Assembly: GCA_037157565.1 (NCBI GenBank)
Contig: JAZHRO010000063.1
Span: 88,440,001 to 88,504,000 of the forward strand
Reading direction: 5' to 3'
DNA length: 64,000 bases
Source: Thalassia testudinum
Taxonomy: Eukaryota > Streptophyta > Magnoliopsida > Alismatales > Hydrocharitaceae
This document shows positions 1-11,262 of the stretch, piece after piece. Under the pieces are notes generated by a model. It searched no databases. It had not been told where the DNA came from and saw only the letters and a program-made list of their open reading frames with translations. Position 1 is the stretch's first letter, and each line of letters starts with the position of its first letter. Position numbers and translations under genes: made by a program.

Positions 1-868
1 CCTACGCACGTCGCTTGATTTTCAGCCGTCCGATCGCGAGATCGGACGGCTTAGATCGCGTCCGCGCCCGCTGCGTAGCGCACCGCCCGCGTGTGATCGC
101 GCGTTACGCCCGGCATCCAATCGCGCGTCGTCCTAATTGAGTGTGCGCAGCCGTTGGATCTTCATCTGACGCTCGTCCGCGCCCGCTCGCCCGCGCCTTC
201 CACCCCCTCACCACGGCTCGAACCCGCGACCTCCGCTTCGCCCGCAGCTGCGTCGCCGCTGCGCTACGTGGGCGAAATGGTCGCGCGGACGCTTTTAAGC
301 GTGAACGACCGCAGCCGTTGGATCGAGATCCAATGGCGGAGAGGAGACGGTGCGCGGTCTTCACAAGATGCATGCGGCCGATTGGGCGGCTGAGATGGCG
401 CCACGTGGCACCATCTTGGCCGTCAATCTTCTGGAAGTTGTAGATGGTGCCACGGATGTCGGATTGACTCGATTTTTGTGTCCTTGGGCTGCGATCGTCG
501 ATCCGAATTCATCCGTGTGGTCGGATTTGCCATCTGAAGTGTGGATTTACACCATCCTGGCCCTTGATCTTCTAGGGTTCCCCGGTCTCTATCTGATGCT
601 ACGGATGCCTGATTAGGGCGATCTTGGAGTCGTTGAACTCCAATCGTCGCCCTGATCATATCCATACGGTTGGATCTTTGATCCGAGGCCCCGATAAAAT
701 ATTTGCCCTATCCAAGCACATAAAAGGAGATAATTAACCTCCATTTTATTCAAACTACTCTAAATGCAAGATGATGCATGTTATGCAATATTTATATTAT
801 GAAATGCAATCCTATGCTTAAGAACATGCATAAATAGACATTTTAAGTAGTGTAAATGTGTTTACATC
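1..868. other. Unassigned GC-rich non-coding sequence
   Basis: I see no credible gene here. The first 650 bases are GC-rich and contain repeated GGATC/GATCC and GATCGGACGG words, including inverted repeats at 24-51 and 315-336; bases 650-868 are AT-rich. This composition resembles the LTR of some other plant retroelement, but I see no partner copy in the window. It lies where the rest of the left LTR of element A would be expected, yet it does not match the right LTR of A. Short ORFs overlap on both strands and look like composition artefacts. Confidence 0.5.
24..51. repeat. Perfect 12-bp inverted repeat
   Basis: The arms AGCCGTCCGATC (24-35) and GATCGGACGGCT (40-51) are perfect reverse complements around a 4-base GCGA loop. 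It is part of a cluster of GATCGGACGG-like words in an unassigned GC-rich block. Confidence 0.85.
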
Positions 869-2309
869 AAGAGTGATCAGTGGGAGAGGGCGGAGATGAT
901 ATGGTTGGTGGCGAGACATGTGGAGGTGGGGAGTGATGGATGCATCTCGCTGGAGGTTAGTCGGAGATGAGGAAGATGAGGGTGAACAGTGGCAGTCGAG
1001 GGGCGGTTTATGAAATAAAAAGAGGGAAAATAAAGTGTGGGACAAGGGAAGCTTATCTATGGTGATTGGAGCGAAGGGGAGGCAGAGGAGATGAACGGCA
1101 CGTATGTGCCATTGTCGGAGAAGACAACCCTAAGATGGAGATGATGGCAACGAGGAGGAGGTCAGAGAGGCGTGCGTTGGTGCGACGCAACGCAGAGGAG
1201 TGAGATGAAGCTAACCCTGCCACTGGTATGGTGGTAGAGCGATGAGAGGAGGGAGGGGAGGTCGTTGAAGCTTGCGAGCGTTTTGACCGGAGATGAGGTG
1301 CGAAGAAATTGAGAGGGTATCGGCGGCTAAATCAAGCTTGGGAGATGCGTAAAGGATCGGGGGTCTTTTTATAGCCGCTGGCTGAGCCTCTTGTGCTTGG
1401 AGGGCAAGCCTTCCAGCGCAAAATCCTTGCTGGAGAAGGAAGGTGCTTAGGACACCCAAATCTCTCGAGAGTTGGCACGAGAGATTGGGTGTAAATCTGA
1501 TCTGGAGATCTCATTCAGACTATGGAGAAATCCTTAGAGAGTCTCCCTTCCAAATCTGGGAGGAGATCTCTGAGGATTCGAGGAGAAATCTGCCTCAAAT
1601 CCTCGTCGGAGTTGGATTCCTCCACTGTAATGGCGGGGGGACCTGAATGCAAGGGTGACGAGGAAGCTTGGGGGCTTAGCGCAAGGGTTTTTCAAAAGTT
1701 AGGGCCATAATGTAATTGGGTGGACCATTTTGCAAAGTAGATCAAGATGACCTTCCCTTAGGCTAAAATTTTGGTACAAACCTAATTTGGACCTAAGGAA
1801 TCCAATGGTGATGTTGGATTTCAGGTTTGACTTCATATGAATGGATATTTTGCATGAAAACCCAAATTAGGTTAAATATTGAACTAGGACCCTAATCTAG
1901 GTCAAAATAGGTTCCAAAGGCCAAATTGAAAGTTTTAAACCCTAGGGGATATTTTTCCATAAATTTTAGAGGGTTTATTTGAATTTTATCTAGACCAGAA
2001 CCATGTTGAATTAAGCGAGTTTATTTTAGGGTTATAGAATGTCATTTAATTCTTTAATCTCATAATAACCCTTTTTTGACTGAACCATCCCACTTTTCCT
2101 CTTATTAAGTCCAATTGACCTATGTTTAACCCTTGAGAAATCCTATTGATACACTGTAATGATAAAATTGTAGTTTTACCCTTTAGTTCATGTTTCCTTC
2201 TCAGAACAGTAAACCCTTGACTTAGGTCTTTCTTTAGGTTATGAGGAGCTTTTATTTACCTTCTCAGGTCAAAATGAGCTAGTTAGGGCTCATGATGAGG
2301 CTCTCATCA
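869..2309 (-). repeat. Element A 3' LTR (recognisable part)
   Basis: This stretch matches 11713-13153 along its whole length, roughly 93% over a 150-base sample compared by eye (1700-1850). It ends at 2309 with CTCATCA, so in the sense direction it begins TGATGAG, next to the polypurine tract. Homology to the right LTR stops near 869: the sequence matching 10514-11712, with its CT-rich tract and palindromes, is absent and replaced by unrelated sequence. Confidence 0.85.
1366..1373 (-). promoter_or_regulatory. Candidate TATA box, element A 3' LTR
   Basis: The sense strand reads TATAAAAA just downstream of CCAGCGGC. In the right (5') LTR the matching stretch near 12217 reads GGGGTCCTAGCTGC, so the TATA sequence is missing from the copy that would drive transcription of A. 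Confidence 0.45.
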
Positions 2310-2347
2310 TACCCCCATGCCTAGCTTTTGCTAGTCCCTTAGCAAAA
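2310..2347 (-). other. Element A outer hairpin plus polypurine tract
   Basis: In the sense direction a hairpin with arms TTTTGCTA and TAGCAAAA (2326-2347) is followed by GCTAGGCATGGGGGTA, then the LTR start TGATGAG. The purine run is the expected primer for plus-strand DNA synthesis. The same hairpin-purine pair occurs beside the 3' LTRs of B, G, H and I. Confidence 0.85.
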
Positions 2348-3649
2348 TTGTAAGATTTTAACATCTATTCTAGACCATGAATTTCTTCTACTAGTTGTGA
2401 TAAGTGCTTTTTCTTTTTCTTTTGTGATTAGGTCAAAATGCCGCTAATAGGCCTAGAGGTACTCAAGTACCAACCAAAATCCGAACCTGACCCGCTTTAG
2501 CCTTAATCCTCCGCAAAAGTTTTTAAGGCTCGCAAAAACTATCCTAGGGTTTGTTGGACTCCGTGGTTAAAGCACCCATGCTTGAGACATTTTTAGCCTT
2601 GATTCAGTTTGCAGTGTGTTTTCGTAAGAGAGAGATAGAGGATTTATTTGTTTGGAGAGTTTTCTCTCTCTTTTTCTCTTTATTTCTAGCTTTGGATTGG
2701 CTTCTCAACACTGTCTATATCGGATTCCTCATTCCCCATCATCAATCCTTAAGGGTCCCTAGCAATCGATGCTTTGTGATAGCATCACCCCTGGCAACCC
2801 CCAGAATCTCAGCTTTCGAGATTTCGAGATAATCCCGCCCATGGCGTTCCGTGGCCGAATCCAGACCCTGGCAATCGACATTTGTGATAATGTCACCCAT
2901 GGTATCTGAACCAACAGAGTGCTTACATGCCCCCGGTAGGATATTTAAATATCCTAAGAGACAAGCACCGAAGAGACAATATGTTGTTACACATCTTCGA
3001 GGGGAATTTCCCGCCACTCTGCGCCAGGAACTCGTCCAAATCAACTTGTGTTGATCAGCCGCTCCTAATCTAGGAAACTTTTTCAGAGCATTAAAATGCT
3101 TTTTGTGTGATTTTGATAGTTATGCGCACTGAATTAGACTACGCGTGAATTAGGGTGCTTAGGTTACCAAATCTCGTAAACCTAAGGTCAGTTAACGAGG
3201 CCGAATACTCCCTAAGCCTTAGACCTAATACTTAAGCTTTGCATTTTCCCCAACCTCTTGAGGAGTATCTAGATTTTAGTGGGTAGTTGAATTTTTAAGC
3301 CTAGGAGTCTAGCCCAAAAGGCCTAAAGTCAACGTTCCTACTAATCTCTTTTGTATCTCCTTAGCACTTTTTCTCATTTTTCTCTTTTCTTGATGTGGTC
3401 TAGAACTTCAGTTAATCCCTTAATCTTTTACTAATGCCTATTCTATTTTACTTTTTCATTGTGTGCTACTTTTTGCCATTTTGCTCTTTTCCTCCTCATT
3501 ATTTGTATAGCCCATAGAATTTTTCTCTCCCCCCTCAATTTTTTTTCTTTTGCCAAAATTTTCAATTTTTTTGTTTTTTTTGTGATATGTAACTTTTTTT
3601 GTTGAAACCTTTTCTTGATATGAGTTCTCCTGACATTTTGCATTTTCAT
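2348..3649 (-). other. Element A 3' non-coding region
   Basis: This region lies between the two polypurine modules of A. I see no env-like or other credible gene in it. It holds a block with three short hairpins (2768-2894) and, upstream in sense, a block matching elements B and I (TGCTTGTCTCTTAGGATAT, near 2940-2970). A T-rich tract at 3530-3630 is purine-rich on the sense strand. Confidence 0.6.
2768..2894 (-). ncRNA. Three tandem short hairpins (A)
   Basis: On the sense strand three stem-loops follow each other: GACATT/AATGTC with loop ATCACA (2877-2894); GGGATT/AATCTC with loop ATCTCGA (2818-2836); and GATGCT/AGCATC with loop ATCACAA (2768-2786). The stems differ but each pairs, one with a G-T wobble, while the loop stays ATCWCRA-like. 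The first and third are followed by CGATTGC(C/T)AGG. The same arrangement occurs in element I (54647-54777), and one unit in B. It is a candidate structured RNA segment, not a recognised family. Confidence 0.5.
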
Positions 3650-3686
3650 ACCCCCCCATGCCTACGATTTGCAATGTCCCCATTAT
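3650..3686 (-). other. Element A inner hairpin plus polypurine tract
   Basis: In the sense direction AATG GGGA CATT (3673-3684) is followed by CGTAGGCATGGGGGGG. It lies 1.3 kb before the outer tract and about 260 bases after the end of pol. It resembles an internal polypurine tract and matches inner modules in B, G, H and I. Confidence 0.75.
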
Positions 3687-3893
3687 AAATTAGGTGGGTT
3701 CGAATTTAGCTTAGTTCATTCATTAGGACAGGTGTTGGGTGAGCTAGCGGGTCGAGGTGACTATTGTGAATGATTTCTAGACTCGGGTACGGGTACCTGA
3801 GGTGGAGGCGGCTGTGCTAATGGATAACCCTAAAGTGCAATATGAATTCAGCATGGAAATGTTTGGTAAGGTTTTAGGGTTTTTTAGAGAATG

Positions 3894-3929
3894 ACGGGTT
3901 GCCACTTGTTAAGCGCTGAGTTTTACACC
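3894..3929 (-). other. Shared post-coding motif (A)
   Basis: About 20 bases after the pol stop the sense strand reads GTGTAAAACTCAGCGCTT, then AACAAGTGGCAACCCG. Similar sequence follows the coding region of B and G, and a shortened form follows H. Its role is unknown. Confidence 0.5.
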
Positions 3930-3949
3930 AATGGCTGGGTGCAATGAGC

Positions 3950-5394
3950 TCAGGGAGAATGGAGGATAAAAGATGACTCAACCAAATTTGTATTGGTCAT
4001 GTCAATGAACGGTTTGAGTCTCTGACAGTTCACGACAAAAGGTTTGGAATCGTGGTTGAGTGGACTAATCTCAACGGCTCCATTTCCAAAGATTCGTAGG
4101 ACTAGGTAGGGTTTGATCCACTTAGATCGTAGCTTTCCTGGGAATAATCTGAGTGAGGCATCAAAGAGTAGAACCTTTTGACCAGGATGAAAGATCTTTC
4201 TAGAAATATGTTTGTTGTGAAAAGCTTTAACCCGTTCTTTGTAAATTCATGAGTTCTCATACGTGTCGTGCATAATTCATCAATCTCGCTCATTTGAAGC
4301 CTTCTATGGTTTCCAGCCTTAGAAAGATCTAAGTTGCAATTCCGTACTACCCAATAGGCTTTCTGCTCCAATTCGACTGGGAGGTGACATGCCTTCCCGT
4401 ACACCAGTCTGAAGGGAGACATACCTAATTAGGTCTTGTGAGCAGTCCTATAGGCCCACAATGCTTCCGGAAGTTGGGATGACCAATCCTTCTTGTCAGG
4501 TCGAACAGTAACTTGGAGGATTTTCTTGATCTTACGGTTTGATAGCTTAGCTAGACCATTAGTTTGGGGGTGGTAAGGAGTAGATATTCGATGCGACACC
4601 CCGTATTTGGTCATCAATGACTTGAACTGAGCATTTGTGAAATGGGTCCCTCCGTCGGAAATTATTGCTCGTGGAATCCCGAACCTTGAGAAGATGTTTT
4701 GATGAATGAATTTGATAACAACCTTGTGATCATTGGTTTGGGTTGGAATGGCTTCTATCCACTTGGACACGTAGTCAACGATGAAGTATTCGAAGCCATC
4801 TGAGATAGGGAAGGGTCCCATAAAATCAATCCCCCAAATATCAAAAATATTGCATACCAGGATCGGCTGTAAAGGTATCATGTCTCGATGGCTCATGTTG
4901 CCCAAGGTCTAGCAACGGGTACATGCCTTACAGTGATCGTATGCATCCTTGAAAATTGTGGGCCAGTAAACGCCACACTGGAGGACTTTTAATGTGGTTT
5001 TGTGTCCTAAAAAATGTCCATCGCATGCTTGATCATGGTAGGAGAGTATGTCTTTGATTTCAGTTTTCGTGACACATCGTCGAATTATTTGATAAGCACC
5101 AATGCGGAATAGATACGGGTCTTCCCAAAGGTAATACTTGCCATCGGAACGCAATTTGTCCTTCTTGGCCTTTGGCCAATCGGACGGGATCTGATGTGAT
5201 TCCAAGTAGTTGACTATGTCTGCGAACCATGGAAGCCCTGTATTGATAGTCAGGAGGTGCTCATCAGGAAAGTGTTCTGTGATGGGTCCGGAAGGGTCAA
5301 TGATCTCAGAAGGAAGGCAGGACAAGTGATCAGCTACCACGTTCTGTTTTCCCACTTTGTTGCAAATCTCGAGGTCAAATTCTTGCAACAGCAA
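3950..5394 (-). pseudogene. Integrase region of element A pol
   Basis: Integrase would insert the retroelement cDNA into the genome. The zinc-binding part includes ACDGHF and CKACTRC, and is followed by a stop at about 4906-4908. The core shows DFMGPF (first Asp), SDGGTHF (second Asp) and NGLAKLSNRK. Athila-type integrases normally have Glu at the Lys position in that last motif, so the third catalytic residue appears lost. The C-terminal part continues after another stop at about 4426 and a frameshift near 4200, with LRLFPGKLRSKW-like and FGNGAVEIS-like segments, and ends at a TGA at 3950. It is clearly non-functional. Confidence 0.9.
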
Positions 5395-5400
5395 GATCCA

Positions 5401-5760
5401 TCAGATTAATCGAGGTTTTGCATTCTTATTTGCAAGGAGATGCCTCACAGCCATGTGATCCGAGTAGATGATAACACGGGAACCCAAGAGGTATGATCTG
5501 AATTTTTCTAGGGCAAATACTACAGCCAGTAGCTCTTTCTCGGTAACCGTGCAGTTACGCTGAGCTTCATCTAGTTTTTTGCTGTAGTAAATGACCACGG
5601 GTTTCCCATTAATTTTCTACCCCAAAACCGCTCCTACAGCAAAGTCAGATGCATCACACATGATCTCAAAGGGTTGAGACCAATCAGGGGACTGTAGGAT
5701 CGGGGCTTGGGTAACTCAGTCATGAAGGATCTCAAATGCTTGAGTGCATTCCTTGGAGAT
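5401..5760 (-). pseudogene. RNase H region of element A pol
   Basis: This domain would degrade the RNA strand during reverse transcription. CDASDFAVG retains the first catalytic Asp. VTEKELLAVVFALEKFRSYL and SDHMAVRHLLANK follow in the same order as in plant gypsy elements. A stop interrupts the domain near 5613 (after AVG) and another just after 5401. Confidence 0.88.
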
Positions 5761-5792
5761 TTCAAAAGGCACATCCTTGGAGAGAAGGGTAG

Positions 5793-6747
5793 TTAGGGAG
5801 AGCATGATTTTTGAAAAATCAGGGATAAATCGATGGTAAAACCGATGGGCCCCAGAAAAGGTCGGATGTCCTTGATCGAGCTAGGCATAAGGAGTTTGGA
5901 AATCAAGTTAACCTTGGCTCGATCGACTTGGATGTCTTTCTCTGAAATTAGATGTCCTACGATGATTCCCTCAGTCACCATGAAATGGCTCTTTTCCCAG
6001 GAAAGAACCAAATTCACATCGATGCACCGCCTGAGTATTTGGACCAAGTGCTGGAGGCAATCGTCAAACGATGCTCCGAAAATTGAAAAGTCATCCATGA
6101 AGACTTCCAGATAATCACCTACCATATCTGAGAATATGGCAAGCATGCACCGCTGAAAGGTCACGGGTGCATTGCTGAGATCGAAAGGCATCCTTCTAAA
6201 TGCGTACGTCCCAAAGGGGTAGGTGAACGTGGTATTTTCTTGGTCCTCTGGATGGATTGCCACCTGATTGTAACCGGAGTACCCGTCAAGAAAGCAAAAG
6301 AACCTATTTCCCGCTAGTTTCTTGAGGATCTAATCAATAAATGACCTCTCCGATTTTAGTCGTAATGATGGTGAGTTTGGCCTTCTTAGGCATAACCTGG
6401 ATTGGACTCAGCTAGTGACTGTCGAAGATTAGGTAGATGATCCCTGCATCTAACCATTTAATGATCTCCTTTTTCACGACCTCTTGCAGGTTAGGGTTTA
6501 AACGTCTCTCCATCTCATGTAAAGGTCGTTCACCCTCTTCTGTGTAGATTTGACGTGTGCAATACGAGGGGCTTATGCCAGTCAAGTCATCAAGAGTCCA
6601 TCTAATGGCTCTACGATGTTGCTGGAGAACAGTGATCAGACGGGATTCCTGGTCAGCTGTGAGTTGGGAGTTGATAATCACAAGAAGCGTCAGATTGGAA
6701 CCCAAAAAGACGTACTTTAGATGCTCGGGAAGGGGCTTGAGTTCCAT
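5793..6747 (-). pseudogene. Reverse transcriptase region of element A pol
   Basis: The finger region (6747-6412) shows RRLNPNLQEVVKKEI and KWLDAGIIY. The palm keeps FLDGYSGYNQ near 6290 and VFMDDFSIFG near 6100, both with catalytic Asp residues. MPFDLSNAPVTFQRCM carries Asp where Gly is usual. Near 6352 the usual WRVCIDYRKLN segment is missing, an apparent deletion of roughly 100 bases with a frame change. Stops also occur, for example after IFDSH at 6412. The connection part runs to about 5793 (KINLISKL-like, PFLGPIGF). It is non-functional. Confidence 0.9.
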
Positions 6748-6989
6748 AATAGGATTATCAGCAGTAGCAGGAGGTTCAGGGTCTGTATTAGGAAAAAGGG
6801 TTGGAGTTATGGGTGTGTCTAGATCAGGTTCATACTCCTCTAATTGCGGGTTTTGATCTTCTAATGGTTGATCGAGGATAATCAGGTGTCCTCAACATGT
6901 GATTCGTCAACCACGGCTTTGATATCACATATTTGCTCAATAACCCCGCAATTAATCCCTTGTTGGGCATTAAAGATGTCAATCTTCAG

Positions 6990-7607
6990 AGTTTAGTTCC
7001 AAAATTTTAATTCTATTTGGCCCTCCTTACAGTTTATGTTGTCCCTAGCAGTGGCCAAAAAAGGTGTCCCTAATATAATTGGTGTATCCCTTGGGTTCTC
7101 AGGTGCATACATATCCAAAACTATGAAATCCACCAGGAAGTAGAAATCCCGCACCCTAACAATGACATCCTCGAGTATTCCTTTAGGTGACTTGATGGAT
7201 CTATCGGCTAACTACAACGTAACCTCAGTCGGTTTAAGTTCAGACTCTTCAAGGTGGTCAAGGAGGGATGTAGGTATTAGATTTATGGAGGCACTTAGGT
7301 CTAGCAAGGCTCTATCAAATTGGGTTTCACCAATTTTACATGAAATCAAGGGAGTTCCTGGATCTTTAGCCTTGGGTGGGAGTTTACTCAAGATTATAGA
7401 GTTGGCTTGTTCTGACAATACGATCGGATTCCCACTTTTGGTTCGTGGCTTACGTTTAGGTGTACACACGTCTTTCAGGAATCTTCTGTAAGCTGGTACG
7501 TGGTGGATTGCATCCATCAAGGGGATGTTTATCTGGACCTGTTTAAAGAGCTTGACCAGATCCTCCTCAGGAGCCACGGGTTTGGTTAACCTTTTTCCTT
7601 TGGTCAT
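6990..7607 (-). pseudogene. Aspartic protease region of element A
   Basis: A retroviral-type protease that would cut the polyprotein. FKQVQINIPLMDAI precedes the active-site segment LDLSASINLIP near 7290; the usual motif is D-L-G-A-S, so Gly is replaced by Ser while Asp remains. After a stop at 7212 the same frame continues with KSPKGILEDV and IILGTPFLAT, the second half of the domain. It sits between gag and RT as in other Athila-like elements. About 240 bases of poorly conserved linker separate it from RT. Confidence 0.85.
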
Positions 7608-7820
7608 GGCCTCGGGAAATGGAACCCTAGTTGGTTCCTCTAGAATGGGTCTAGGTTCTTGATCTGGGATAGGGGTATCCTGGATAACTATCCTAGGGCT
7701 TGGGCTTCTACCAGGCTTAGAGAGGTTTGGATACTGTGGGTCTTGGGTTGCTTTACCACTACGAGTTATTACGGAGTTTAATCCTACCTGGTTTTGGTTT
7801 GGGTTTGGTAAGAGGGGTGG

Positions 7821-9469
7821 CTACTGCTGAAGTCTCGCATAAGATGTTGAAGCTTCCATCCCGTCTGGTGATGGAACAGAAGGAGCCTGATAAATCATAT
7901 GTGCATGGCCTGAATTTGGGTTCATAACACGCCTCTGGGTCGACACGTTATTTGAGTTTGGCAGAGGTTGCGAAGGAAGGGTGACAGGTTGGCAAGAATT
8001 TGCCATCTGGGCTAGTTGATTGCGAACCTCTGTGATCTCATCCTTGTGTTGTTTTTGCATTGCCACATTCTTCTTTTGAATGTCTGCAACTGCTTGAAGG
8101 ATAAGAGTCATTTGATCCTGGTTCAGCCAAGATTAATAGGTGGGATTAAGCTGAGGCTGGGGCGGCTGATATGGACAAGGAGCTTGTGGATGGGGTTGAT
8201 AAGGTGGTCTTTGAGTCTGAGAATTTTCGATCGACTAGAAGTTGGGATGATTTCACCATCCAAGGTTGTAGGTATTGGAGAATGGGTCATTCTGGATGGC
8301 ATTGTGGTCCTCGCAGGTCTGAGGAGCCTCAGGAAAGTTAGAATAAGAGGGTTCAGAGTTCCCCCAACTACAATATAGTGGATCGGAGTCCCTCTGATCT
8401 GAGAGTTAGACGAGGGTGGATACAGGTCCACCCCCTGAGAAGATTGGTGATAGATGTTCTGCATAGTTTCCCTTGCAAGAGATGGCCATGCAAAAGAGTT
8501 CTGCGTAGAGGTGGCTCACTGCAGATGTCAAGTTAGCTCGTCCACCTTCTTCTCTATGATAGAAACCTTGTCCAACCGACTGGCCATCAGTTCCAAGTCG
8601 ACGGATGTGGACAGGTCCTGCGTCTAATGTGCTCCCTTAAGATTCGTCGATGCGCGGGCATTTGTCTAGTTGAATAAGCCCATGGAGTCATTATTGATAG
8701 AGTTCTCGCACATGTTTTCGAGAATCTCCCACACCGTGTCCTCATGTTGACTCATGATGTTTCCTCTACAGGTTGCATTGACGAATAATCGAATGTCTTC
8801 ACGAAGTCCCTGGTAAAAAGACTGGACTTGTTCCCATTTAGGAACTCTGTGATGGGGGCACTTTTGCATGAGATCTAAGAATCGGTCCCATGCTTCGTGA
8901 AGAGGTTCTCCCCTTTGTTGGGTGAAATGAGTGATCTGGTGGTGCAAGGCATTTGTCCGGCCAACGGGAAAGAACTTCTTCAAAAATTCGGACTGAAGTT
9001 CATCCCAGGTGTTGATTAGACGAGTTTGAGTTTGGTACGAATGAGAAACCTTGTCCATGAGGGAGAAAGAAAACATTTTCAAGAGCAGAATATCCCGATT
9101 TTGTGCATTTGACCCAAAGGACTGGGGAAGATGCTTGAGTTGTTTAATGTGCTGGAATGGATCCTCGGAGTTAAGCCTAAGGAATTTTGATATGGCATGA
9201 ATCATATTGGGCTTTAGTTCAGAATTAGGACCTCCAGTCGGGATTCAGACTCGAGGCTCGATTGCCATCGCAGCGGGATTATAGTGATCTCGCATCATTA
9301 GACGCTGTGGTGGGTTTACAAAGTTTTGGAAGTGATCAATTAGGCGTTGAAGTTGATGCTTAAGGTTGTTCTCTTCTTCAATGGGTTGTGCCATGATGGA
9401 AGAAGAATAACTTGGTTCTGAATCAAAGGAAAGATCTATGTGGTGGGGTTGCTGCACAAACAAGGGCAT
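7821..9469 (-). pseudogene. gag of element A
   Basis: gag would form the virus-like particle. The ATG at 9469 starts an N-terminal part with RDHYNPAAMAIEPRV. After an in-frame stop at about 9240 the core (retrotransposon gag domain) runs 9205-8666 with SEDPFQHI, FLKKFFPVGRTNAL, EAWDRFLDLMQKCPHH and WEQVQSFYQGL. A stop at 8666 follows. Further stops and a frame change near 8390 lead to a C-terminal segment with SNTYNLGWRNHPNF and a charged helix (7821-8111, AVADIQKKNVAMQKQHKDEI). I see no CCHC zinc knuckle. It is non-functional. Confidence 0.88.
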
Positions 9470-10489
9470 CGAGGCTTAGCCTCGACGAGAATGAATTTCT
9501 AAAGGAGGTCTTAAGGATGGTCTTAAGGACCTCCTACCAAACATGCACAGGAGGATGTGATGAGATTAGAAGGTGCTAGACCAAATCGAGACACCCAAAA
9601 ATTGTTGGATGACTATAGAGGTTCGGGGCAGATGATACCCCTTAGTTAGAGAAGGTCGTCCAGTTGAGAAGTACATGGGCAGCTAGAGAGGGAGAGTCCC
9701 ACAAAGACCCCTACACGGTAGAACGTCCCCACGAGTTATAGGGTTTCCCCCACCCGACCTCTCTTGTCACTGAGATTCCAGGTCGACCAGGATGGGGACC
9801 TTGACCTCTTAAGTCTACCTTTCTTAATTAAGATCAAGGTGCTTAGGGTTCCACTTGAACTTTAGGTCTTTTGAGTGTAAAAAGTGACATAATTTTAAGG
9901 TTGGTTGACCCGAAGGATCAACTTCACCTCTTTGTTCCTTTGAGAGCTTTTAGGTCCTTTCTTTTAGGGTTTAAATGGATTAAGAGCCTAATTTGCTTAG
10001 GGTTTCTCCTGTAAAGATCTTTTCAAACAAGGCTTAGGCACACCTCTTTTTGAAATTTTTTCTTCTTTGCTTAAGAGAAGATGTGTCTCTAAAAACTCTA
10101 GCTTTGCAATCCTTAGGTTGGCTCTAGTTGGTCCAATTTAGTTGCCTCAAAAATTAGTATCTAGGGCTCAATCAAGAAGGTTTTAGCCTTAGTTACCTTA
10201 ATTGGATGTGCAATTCAAAATGTGTTGAAATGAAAATCAGGAAACTTTGATGAATTACTAAATATGGAAATAGGTAGCCCTAGATTAATTTTTTTCTTTG
10301 TTTTTTTCCTTTTCAGACTTTGAGGGGATTAAGAGAGAGGGCTAATGAAAGTTACCTGTTCCTTGGTGTGGTTGTTGTGCGGCTGCTTTTCTTTTCTCGG
10401 CTTTCCATGAGACAAATACAATAAAAGAGAGAAATTAAGTCAGTATTGAATCAGAAGTTGTGATCAAAAGCTTTTAAAATGCCCGTTTC
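9470..10489 (-). other. Element A leader between PBS and gag
   Basis: This is non-coding sequence between the PBS and the gag start. It is the usual site of packaging and dimerisation signals, although I recognise no specific one. A block around 9660-9770 (GTAGAAC, CCCCACCCGACC, TCTTGTCAC) resembles the leader of element D near 28840-28920. Confidence 0.5.
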
Positions 10490-10507
10490 TCCCTAGCAAC
10501 GGTGCCT
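10490..10507 (-). other. Element A primer-binding site (tRNA-Asp type)
   Basis: The sense strand reads AGGCACCGTTGCTAGGGA, a diverged form of TGGCGCCGTTGCCGGGGA. It sits a few bases inside the LTR end CTCGTCA. Confidence 0.8.
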
Positions 10508-10794
10508 AAATGTTGACGAGGCGAAATCGTGTTTTAAAAGATGTCATGTTATAGTATAGATGAAATTGTCGTGAAAACAAATAACTCAAAAATCAAAGTA
10601 TCCGAGGTTGAACACAGGGAGAAATTAGGTATTTCAAAACTTAAGAACACAACTCTCAATTTAATAAAAAGCAATAACTAATTCATCCAAAATTGAAGAG
10701 TAATGTTATGTAGAAATAATGATAAAAAAATTGGACGTATGATAAAAAATCAGACATCTTAAAAAGTCTTGCTACAGTGCTTTGATTTGTGATT

Positions 10795-11262
10795 TTGGCC
10801 TTCTGTGTCTTCTCTTCTTTCTCTTTCTCTTTGCTCTGCTGCTGTGCGTCTTTTGTTTTATTCTTTGGCTTCTTCTTCTTCTTTTCTTCTTTATCTTTCT
10901 TTATCTTCTTCTTTTGCTTGGCCGCTCCTGCTTCTCTCTTTCTTCTGCCCTTGCCTTCTTTCTTCTTTCTCTGCTAAGTCCCTACTCCCTTTCTTCACCA
11001 GGAACCTTCTTCCTTTTCTTCTCTTCCTCTTACACTCATCTGCTACAGTGCCTCTCTTTTCTTCTTCTCCTTTTCCCTTCCTTGCTGTGGCTACCTTCTT
11101 CCTTGCTAAGTCCTTCAGCCACTACCTTCTTCTCTGTTGTGCCTCTTCCTTCCTTAGCTCCTTCTTCTTTCCTGCACAACACCACACAGCAAAACCTATC
11201 CCCTACCCTTCCCGCGTCTCTCTCCCTATTTCTCTCTTCGGTACTCTCTCCTAGAGCCAGGT
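10795..11262. repeat. CT-rich low-complexity tract in A LTR
   Basis: Roughly 470 bases of TTC/CTT-rich sequence in the downstream part of the A 5' LTR; it is purine-rich on the sense strand. The left LTR copy lacks it. Confidence 0.8.

Noticed and set aside
2742..3054. Small ORFs on both strands around 2742-3054 and 54483-54876
   Set aside because: They overlie the hairpin arrays shared by A and I; frames are not conserved between the two elements, so RNA or DNA structure is the better explanation.
4102..4422. An env-like gene downstream of pol in A or I
   Set aside because: The sequence at 4102-4422 is the integrase C-terminus. The regions 2348-3649 and 54066-55150 show no signal peptide, membrane span or ORF of useful size, so I do not claim an env gene.
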